Shown: piece by piece, positions 58,295 to 64,000 of the stretch
Numbering within the stretch: the stretch's first letter is position 1
Layout of the letters: every line of letters starts with the position of its first letter
Origin: Lachnospiraceae bacterium
GTDB taxonomy: Bacteria; Bacillota; Clostridia; Lachnospirales; Lachnospiraceae
DNA: 64,000 nucleotides
Assembly (NCBI GenBank): GCA_017408735.1
Contig: JAFQUB010000010.1
Span: 51,384-115,383 of the forward strand
Reading direction: 5' to 3'
The notes under the pieces: generated by a model
Seen by the model: only the letters and a program-made list of their open reading frames with translations
Database searches by the model: none
Told to the model about the DNA's origin: nothing
Program-made: the position numbers and the translations under genes

Positions 58295-59761
58295 ATGATT
58301 AGGGATTTTGTAAAAACAGAATGTCCAGAAGATGATGTTTTGAAGGAGCGACTGGAAACAGCAAGAGCAAAGCTGTTTGCTCTTCAGATGGAAATTAAGG
58401 AACATCGTCTGCCGGTGCTTGTATTGATGGAAGGGTATGGAAGTGCCGGAAAGGGCAGTGTGATTGGGAAGGTCATTAAAAATATTGACCCCAGGTTTTT
58501 CAAAGTGTTTACCATGGATAAGAAAACGGAGGAAGAAAAAAGAAAACCGTTTTTGTACCGCTATTTTGTAAAAATACCGGAAGCCGGGAAATTTGTGTTG
58601 CTAGACGGTGGCTGGATGGGTGAGGTTACTAAAGATAAGCTTCACGGAAAAACAGACGAAGAAGAATATAACAAGCGTATTCATAGCGTAAAACGTTTTG
58701 AGCGACAGTTGACTGATAATGGTTATCTTGTAATGAAATTTTTCTTCCGCATCAGCGAAAAAGAACAGAAAAAACGATTGAATCACCTATTGGAAGACAA
58801 AAACACCAAATGGCGTGTCAGCGATGCTGATTTGTGGGAAAATAAGCATTATGATAAATGTGAGGAAGCTTTTGACCATTATCTGGAAGAAACCAATACA
58901 TCCACTGCGCCGTGGTATATTGTGGATTCCAAAAATAAGAAATGGGCAGAGCTGCAGGTATTAGAGCGTATGGTAGAGGGAATTGAAACAGCCATACAAA
59001 ACAGCAGCATAGCAGTTCCAATTTTGCAAAATGTTTTTCCATTGAAAAAGATGCCAAAACTTTCTGAGGTTAAATTGGATAAGCAAATTGAAGAAGACAC
59101 CTATCATACAGAGCTTGACAAGTTACAAAAGCGTCTTGGTGAGCTTCACAATGAATTGTACCGTAAAAAAATTCCGGTAATTATCGCTTATGAAGGCTGG
59201 GATGCTGCAGGAAAAGGCGGAAATATCAAACGAATTACTGGGGCGCTGGATCCAAGAGGGTTTGAAGTGCATCCGATTGCCAGTCCGGAACCTCACGAAA
59301 AAGCAAGACATTATTTATGGCGTTTCTGGAATCGCCTGCCAAAGACCGGACATATTGCCATTTTCGACCGTACCTGGTACGGACGTGTCATGGTGGAACG
59401 TTTAGAGGGATTTTGCAGTGAAAACGACTGGAAACGTGCCTATAATGAAATGAATGAGTTTGAAAGAGAATTGACAGACTGGGGCGCAATCGTTGTAAAA
59501 TTCTGGGTACAGATTGACAAAGACGTGCAGCTGCAACGTTTTACAGACCGACAAAACACACCGGAAAAACAGTGGAAAATCACCGACGAAGACTGGAGAA
59601 ACCGGGAAAAATGGGATTTGTATGAGGAAGCAATCAATGAAATGATTGAAAAAACCAGCACAGAATATGCACCGTGGCACATTCTGGAATCCAACGATAA
59701 GAAATATGCACGAATTCAGGCATTGAAAATTCTGATTGAGGAAATTGAGAAGAAACTGTAG
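58295..59761 (+). CDS. Tandem-domain PPK2 polyphosphate phosphotransferase
   Basis: 488 residues with two PPK2 domains. Domain 1 (about 1-230): Walker A MEGYGSAGKGS, Walker B region VLLDGGWMGEV in which the usual DRxW is degenerate. Domain 2 (about 265-488): AYEGWDAAGKGGNIKRI, IAIFDRTWYGRVMVER, and a lid-like RQNTPEKQWKITDEDW. This fits class II PPK2 (polyphosphate:AMP phosphotransferase), in which only the C-terminal domain is catalytic. It phosphorylates AMP or nucleotides using polyphosphate. Confidence 0.92.
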   Translation: MIRDFVKTECPEDDVLKERLETARAKLFALQMEIKEHRLPVLVLMEGYGSAGKGSVIGKVIKNIDPRFFKVFTMDKKTEEEKRKPFLYRYFVKIPEAGKFVLLDGGWMGEVTKDKLHGKTDEEEYNKRIHSVKRFERQLTDNGYLVMKFFFRISEKEQKKRLNHLLEDKNTKWRVSDADLWENKHYDKCEEAFDHYLEETNTSTAPWYIVDSKNKKWAELQVLERMVEGIETAIQNSSIAVPILQNVFPLKKMPKLSEVKLDKQIEEDTYHTELDKLQKRLGELHNELYRKKIPVIIAYEGWDAAGKGGNIKRITGALDPRGFEVHPIASPEPHEKARHYLWRFWNRLPKTGHIAIFDRTWYGRVMVERLEGFCSENDWKRAYNEMNEFERELTDWGAIVVKFWVQIDKDVQLQRFTDRQNTPEKQWKITDEDWRNREKWDLYEEAINEMIEKTSTEYAPWHILESNDKKYARIQALKILIEEIEKKL

Positions 59762-59929
59762 TGAGTTTGGGCGTTAGAGTGAGTAGAAAAACCTCCATTT
59801 GCAGATGTTAGCGTTTTAGACTAATACAAGGTATAAAATCCCAACATTTACAGATAATAGGACTAGAACAAAGAAGTTAAAATATGACTTGGTTCTTAGA
59901 TGACAGTTATGTAAATGGAGGAAAATTTT
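59762..59929. other. Intergenic gap with 16-bp direct repeats
   Basis: CATTTGCAGATGTTAG (59796-59811) and CATTTACAGATAATAG (59845-59860) match at 13 of 16 positions and are 49 bp apart. They precede spoVT and could be regulator sites; no promoter of the sigma-G type was identified with confidence. Confidence 0.3.
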
Positions 59930-60478
59930 ATGAAAGCTACAGGCATTGTTCGTCGTATAGATGACTTGGGAAGGGTAGTTGTGCCGAAGGAAATTAGAAG
60001 AACCCTCAGAATCAGAGAAGGAGATCCTTTGGAAATTTTCACGGACAGAGAAGGTGAAATTATTTTGAAAAAATATTCACCAATTGGAGAGTTAGGTGAC
60101 TTTGCAAAACAGTATGCTGATACTTTAGCACAGACCACAGGTAATGTGGTATGCATTGCAGACAGGGATCAGATTATTGCTGTGGCAGGCGGTGCTAAAA
60201 AGGAATTTATGAACAAACCTCTCGGAACCGCCTTGGAGAGAATCATACAAAACCGAGAGACTGTGGTAGCTCATGCAGGTGACAAGGCGTTTATCAGTAT
60301 TGTAGAAAATGGAGGCGAAGAATTCCAGAGTCAGGTGATTTGTCCCATTATTGCAGAAGGTGACGCGATTGGTGCAGTCATTATATTGAGCAAAGATAAG
60401 TCTGATAAAGCAGGCGAAACAGAGAAAAAACTGGCTGCTTCAGCGGCAGGATTTTTGGGAAGACAAATGGAACAGTAA
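59930..60478 (+). CDS. spoVT: Stage V sporulation protein T
   Basis: 182 residues from the ATG at 59930 (GGAGGAAAATTTT upstream). N-terminal AbrB-type swapped-hairpin DNA-binding domain: MKATGIVRRIDDLGRVVVPK, LRIREGDPLEIFTDREGEIILKKYSP. C-terminal GAF-like domain (about 60-178). This is the SpoVT regulator, which acts in the forespore under sigma-G control in Bacillus. It is a strong marker of the sporulating lineage. Confidence 0.95.
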   Translation: MKATGIVRRIDDLGRVVVPKEIRRTLRIREGDPLEIFTDREGEIILKKYSPIGELGDFAKQYADTLAQTTGNVVCIADRDQIIAVAGGAKKEFMNKPLGTALERIIQNRETVVAHAGDKAFISIVENGGEEFQSQVICPIIAEGDAIGAVIILSKDKSDKAGETEKKLAASAAGFLGRQMEQ

Positions 60479-60480
60479 GT

Positions 60481-60514
60481 AAATGGGGTTGCGATTTAAG
60501 TTGCAGCCCCATTT
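60481..60514. terminator. Bidirectional terminator between spoVT and pncB
   Basis: AAATGGGGTTGC (60481-60492) pairs with GCAGCCCCATTT (60503-60514), 12 bp with one wobble, followed by a T-rich stretch. The pncB stop lies a few bases beyond. Confidence 0.85.
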
Positions 60515-60518
60515 CTTA

Positions 60519-61961
60519 TTATTTTATTTTTCCTAACAGTTCTGTTTTTAATTGATACAACCGTTCAGATAAATCTACATAAACTGGATGGGGATTCACA
60601 AGACGGCGGCTTTCATCCCAAAGGGTATTTAGTTCTTGAAAACAGTATTCCCGAATATCCATCACATCAGGGGAAGGATATACACAATCCCCATCTTCGA
60701 AAATCGGTACCAGCATCTTTCTAAGAGAAAAGCTTCCGGCTTTTAATAAAGTCTTTTTCCAGGTTTCCAATGGGTCAAATAAGAGCAAATCCTCTTCTTC
60801 AGATATAATGTCATCTTCCAAAGCAATTAAATCCGCTTTGATTTTTCCACTTGTCTTTTCGTAAACACGGTAAATTGTTTTATTGCCCGGATTAGTAATC
60901 TTTTCGGAATTCTCAGAAAGTTTGATTTTCGGAATAAATTTCCCGTCAGATTCCACGGCAGCAATCTTGTAAACACCACCAAAAGAAGGATTATCTTTAC
61001 TGGTAATCAGATTAGTTCCCACGCCCCAGGAAGTAATAGCAGCCCCCTGGGTTTTCAGGCTGTCAATCAAATACTCATCTAAATCACTGGAAGCAGAAAT
61101 AACAGCATCCGTAAAACCGGCATTATCCAGCATCTTTCTGGCTTTTTTGGAAAGATAAGCAAGATCGCCGCTGTCAAGGCGAATCCCATAGAAAGTAAGA
61201 GGAATTCCTGCCTCCTTCATTTCCTGAAAAACCCGGATGGCATTTGGCACTCCCGACTTTAACGTATCATAAGTGTCCACCAGCAAAATACATGCATCGG
61301 GATAAAGAGAAGCATAGGTTTTAAAAGCAGTATATTCATCCGAAAAACTCATAATCCAGCTGTGTGCATGTGTACCCTTAACCGGGACACGAAAAAGCTT
61401 TCCTGCCAAAACATTGGAAGTTCCCACACATCCCCCAATTATGGCAGCTCTTGCCCCATAAATACCGGCATCCGGCCCCTGGGCACGTCTTAAACCGAAT
61501 TCCATAACCCCATCCCCGTTAGCAGCATAAACCACACGGGAGGCTTTGGTTGCAATCAGACATTGATGATTAATAATGTTTAACACAGCAGTTTCAATCA
61601 ACTGAGCCTCCATAACAGGAGCTACAATTTTCATCAAAGGCTCTCTGGGAAAAATAACACTCCCTTCCGGAATTGCATAAATATTTCCCGAAAATTTAAA
61701 CTGTTCCAAATATTCCAAAAAGTCATCCTCAAAAATCCCGGTATCTTTCAAATAACGAATATCATCCTCAGAGAAAGTAAGCTCCCGAATATATTCAATC
61801 ACCTGCTCCAACCCCGCCATAACAGCGTAAGCACTTCCCGAAGGATTCTTCCTATAAAACACATCAAAAATAACCCTCTGCTTATTTCCAGCCTTAAAAT
61901 ATCCCTGCATCATAGTCAACTCATAAAGATCTGTCATCAGCGTTAAATTTCGTCCACCCAT
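60519..61961 (-). CDS. pncB: Nicotinate phosphoribosyltransferase
   Basis: 480 residues on the minus strand, GGAGG upstream of the ATG. Clear PncB features: LMTDLYELTMMQGYFKAG at the start, DVFYRKNPSGSAYAV, EFGLRRAQGPDAGIYGARAA, GTHAHSW with its conserved His, and GIRLDSGDLAYLS. It makes nicotinate mononucleotide from nicotinate and PRPP in the NAD salvage pathway. It stands alone between two sporulation loci and is convergent with spoVT. Confidence 0.95.
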   Translation of the reverse strand: MGGRNLTLMTDLYELTMMQGYFKAGNKQRVIFDVFYRKNPSGSAYAVMAGLEQVIEYIRELTFSEDDIRYLKDTGIFEDDFLEYLEQFKFSGNIYAIPEGSVIFPREPLMKIVAPVMEAQLIETAVLNIINHQCLIATKASRVVYAANGDGVMEFGLRRAQGPDAGIYGARAAIIGGCVGTSNVLAGKLFRVPVKGTHAHSWIMSFSDEYTAFKTYASLYPDACILLVDTYDTLKSGVPNAIRVFQEMKEAGIPLTFYGIRLDSGDLAYLSKKARKMLDNAGFTDAVISASSDLDEYLIDSLKTQGAAITSWGVGTNLITSKDNPSFGGVYKIAAVESDGKFIPKIKLSENSEKITNPGNKTIYRVYEKTSGKIKADLIALEDDIISEEEDLLLFDPLETWKKTLLKAGSFSLRKMLVPIFEDGDCVYPSPDVMDIREYCFQELNTLWDESRRLVNPHPVYVDLSERLYQLKTELLGKIK

Positions 61962-62101
61962 AAAAACCTCCTAAAATATTAGACATCCTCATACAATATC
62001 CTTACCAATATACCCCAATCCCATACAAAAAGCAACAAACAGGAATGAAGCTCTAAAATTTGAATATATATATTTAGTATCAGAAAAAGGAGGAGAACAG
62101 T

Positions 62102-63016
62102 TTGAAAGAAAAGATAAAATTTGCTGCGGCGTTTATGATTATTATATTGTTTCTTCCTTATGTATGCGTAATGCTTCTTCACAGTGATGTGCAGGCAGAA
62201 GAAACATTTCTGACCACAACCGCAGAAGCGGGTGATACAGATGTTGAGGTATTCGTGCCGGGAGTGTTGGCAACCCAGATATCAGCTTCAGAGGAACCGG
62301 AAATGTTAAAAGCTCAGGCAGTAATTGTCCGGACACAGATTTATAAGATGATGGAAGAACAGGGTATTACGGATTTAGAAGCAAAACATTTATCCCAGTA
62401 TATGAGTTTAAATGAAATGGAGAAACTCTGGGGTTATCATAAAATGCAGGAATATTATGAAAAATATGAAAAGGCGGCACAGGAAACAAGTGGAATTGTA
62501 ATGAAGTATCAGGGAAAATACATAGAACCCTCCTATCACGCAGTAAGCAATGGAAATAGCCGTAATGGTAATCAGGTGTATCACAGCGAAGATTACCCCT
62601 ATCTGGAACAGGTGGAAAATCCCTATGATATTTTGTCAGAAGAGTATTTAAAAGTAACTCTATTTGATAAAAAGGCTATGGCAGAAAAACTGTCAAAGGC
62701 TTTGGGGATAGAGAATTTGTCAGAAGATTTGATGTCCCAGATAACATGTGAAGAGCAAGATGGGGCGGGTTATACAACCAAGGTTAAAGTCGGTGACCAT
62801 ATTATGGCGGGAGAAGAATTTCGTAAGATTTTGGAACTGAATTCAGCCTGTTTTGAATTAGAAGAAATGGACGGAAAGATAAGAATTACCACCAAAGGTT
62901 TGGGGCACGGTATTGGATTGAGTCAGTTTAATGCTAACGAAATGGCAAAGAACGGAGACGATTATCAGACCATTCTCAGTTACTATTTTAAAAATATAGA
63001 ATATATCAGTGAATAA
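62102..63016 (+). CDS. spoIID: Stage II sporulation protein D (lytic transglycosylase)
   Basis: 304 residues, TTG start after AGGAGGAG. N-terminal membrane anchor, then the SpoIID/LytB domain: EEPEMLKAQAVIVRTQ with the candidate catalytic Glu at about 67, YHAVSNGNSRNG, and GLGHGIGLSQFNANEMAK. In Bacillus it cleaves peptidoglycan during engulfment as part of the DMP complex. Its partner spoIIQ follows after 40 bases, the usual clostridial arrangement. Confidence 0.93.
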   Translation: MKEKIKFAAAFMIIILFLPYVCVMLLHSDVQAEETFLTTTAEAGDTDVEVFVPGVLATQISASEEPEMLKAQAVIVRTQIYKMMEEQGITDLEAKHLSQYMSLNEMEKLWGYHKMQEYYEKYEKAAQETSGIVMKYQGKYIEPSYHAVSNGNSRNGNQVYHSEDYPYLEQVENPYDILSEEYLKVTLFDKKAMAEKLSKALGIENLSEDLMSQITCEEQDGAGYTTKVKVGDHIMAGEEFRKILELNSACFELEEMDGKIRITTKGLGHGIGLSQFNANEMAKNGDDYQTILSYYFKNIEYISE

Positions 63017-63056
63017 AACTACAGATTTGGTTAAGACTATTACTGAGGTGATAGGA

Positions 63057-63935
63057 ATGAACAAAAATAAAAAACTTGCCGCAGCATTTACACTTATTTT
63101 TACCGCAGCAGCAACCATGGCGGGGGCATATGCATTGGGGAATTTTGGTACCAGTGACAGTTCTGGATATGTAGATTTAAGTGAGGTAGATGAAAATAAA
63201 ACGGCACAGGCAGTAGAAGAAAATGAAAAGGTGGCAAAGGCAGAAACAGAAGAAACCGGAAGTGAATTTGGCATGGATAATGTAATGGATGCCACAGATG
63301 AGTACAAGGAAGAAGCCTCTAAGAGTTCCAGAGAAGAAGTGAACGATGAAAGCGAAGAAAAAACAGAGGCAACAGAAAAAACAGAGCAGTCCCAGATAAC
63401 AGAGGAAGAAAATACAGATGGAGAAGAACCGGTACCGCAGGGAGAAATAAAAGCAACAGAAGAAACAGCAGAAGTAATGTCCACATCTGCAGTGAATGAA
63501 AGCAGTGGAGCGGAGCTTAATTTTACAGCAGAAGAAAAACTTGCCTGGCCTGTAGAAGGAAATGTAATTATGAATTACAATATGGACAGTACAGTATATT
63601 TTGCAACATTAGATCAGTATAAATACAATCCGGCATTGATTATAGGATGCGAAACAGGAAACAGCGTCAAAGCTGCAGCCGATGGAAAAATAGTATCTGT
63701 AGAAAAGCTGGATGAAACGGGAAATACCATAACAGTAGATTTAGGAAACGGATATCAGGCAATCTACGGACAGTTAAAAGATATTACCGTAAAAGAAGGA
63801 GATAGCTGCAAGGCTGGTGAAGTTCTTGGAAGCATAAGCGACCCTTCTCATTACTATATGAAAGAAGGAAGTAACTTATATTTTCAGTTAACAAAAGACG
63901 GAACAGCAGTAAATCCATTAGATTATTTAAATTAA
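63057..63935 (+). CDS. spoIIQ: SpoIIQ-like stage II sporulation protein, degenerate M23 domain
   Basis: 292 residues from the ATG at 63057. Membrane anchor (about 5-27), an acidic Glu/Thr-rich stalk (about 40-165), then an M23/LytM domain (WPVEGNVIMNY, KAAADGKIVSVEKLDETGNTITVDLGNGYQAIYGQLKDITV). The zinc ligands are lost: the first His region reads NPALIIGCETG and the usual HxH reads NLYFQL. It should be a non-catalytic scaffold for the forespore-mother-cell channel, as is Bacillus SpoIIQ. It is downstream of spoIID and ends at a strong terminator. Confidence 0.88.
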   Translation: MNKNKKLAAAFTLIFTAAATMAGAYALGNFGTSDSSGYVDLSEVDENKTAQAVEENEKVAKAETEETGSEFGMDNVMDATDEYKEEASKSSREEVNDESEEKTEATEKTEQSQITEEENTDGEEPVPQGEIKATEETAEVMSTSAVNESSGAELNFTAEEKLAWPVEGNVIMNYNMDSTVYFATLDQYKYNPALIIGCETGNSVKAAADGKIVSVEKLDETGNTITVDLGNGYQAIYGQLKDITVKEGDSCKAGEVLGSISDPSHYYMKEGSNLYFQLTKDGTAVNPLDYLN

Positions 63936-63953
63936 ATATTTCATATTTACAGA

Positions 63954-63997
63954 AAAATCACCTTGCCGTAAAATAGAAATAACGGTAAGGTGATTTT
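63954..63997 (+). terminator. Terminator after spoIIQ
   Basis: A 16-bp stem (63954-63969 with 63982-63997, one G-T wobble) around a 12-base loop. The window ends inside its T-rich tail. Confidence 0.85.
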
Positions 63998-64000
63998 ATG

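Noticed and set aside
61962..62101. Sigma-E promoter for spoIID
   Set aside because: A CATACAAA word is present at about 62022 but no partner box at the right distance could be found.

Overview
The window looks like a chromosome segment of a spore-forming, low-GC Firmicute, most likely a gut Lachnospiraceae (class Clostridia). The evidence is AT-rich coding with strong GGAGG-type ribosome sites, spoIID/spoIIQ/spoVT homologues, a ZTP riboswitch ahead of a split PurO plus AICAR-transformylase pair, DUF4317 and AAA-ATPase-like/PD-(D/E)XK proteins, and secreted proteins with Listeria-Bacteroides repeats. No rRNA, tRNA, CRISPR array or intact insertion sequence was recognised.

Layout. 1-8.9 kb: the end of a hybrid histidine kinase, BioY, a LacI-sensor/GGDEF protein, an XRE membrane regulator, an alpha/beta-hydrolase, a LytTR-DUF3021 pair and a PflX-like radical SAM protein. 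8.9-9.4 kb: a gene-poor stretch with a candidate par/Fst-like type I toxin-antitoxin module (28-residue hydrophobic peptide, convergent antisense RNA, shared terminator) and a perfect 29-bp hairpin. 9.5-12.7 kb: PadR-DUF2812, then the riboswitch-controlled last two steps of purine synthesis. 12.9-17.9 kb: a secreted M60-type metalloprotease, a large inverted/tandem repeat element, a small acidic protein and a membrane lipase. 17.9-18.6 kb: two inverted copies of a structured repeat element whose hairpin stems covary. 18.6-27.3 kb: DUF4317, DUF2975 plus a small XRE regulator, an AAA-ATPase-like protein, a leucine-rich protein, a secreted glycosidase-like protein and an SLC13-type permease.

27.3-45.8 kb is transport and signalling. 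A divergent two-component system faces two tandem solute-binding lipoproteins, two sugar-type permeases, an HlyD-like adaptor and an orphan MacB-like extracellular domain. A second two-component system then controls an ABC ATPase/FtsX permease, followed by a tiny membrane protein, an M13 peptidase lipoprotein and a DtxR-type repressor. 45.9-50 kb: a VWA-like protein, an unknown protein, a P-loop kinase and a divergent HTH/Ser-Thr kinase pair. 50-53.4 kb: an accessory island (ribbon-helix-helix regulator, DUF697 protein, a frameshifted mini-gene, DnaJ-type zinc protein, zinc-ribbon membrane protein, lipoprotein). 53.5-53.9 kb: remnants of an IS4-type transposase and a DUF4143 ATPase. 54-59.8 kb: a VWA/MoxR/leucine-rich-repeat operon, a Spx/ArsC-like protein and a tandem-domain PPK2 kinase. 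59.9-64 kb: spoVT, pncB, spoIID and spoIIQ.

The best candidates for undescribed biology are the paired structured elements at 17.9-18.55 kb (conserved loops, covarying stems, locus-specific perfect outer arms), the par-like toxin-antitoxin locus, and the RHH/DUF697/zinc-protein island. Calls rest on reading the translated sequence; no database search was run.
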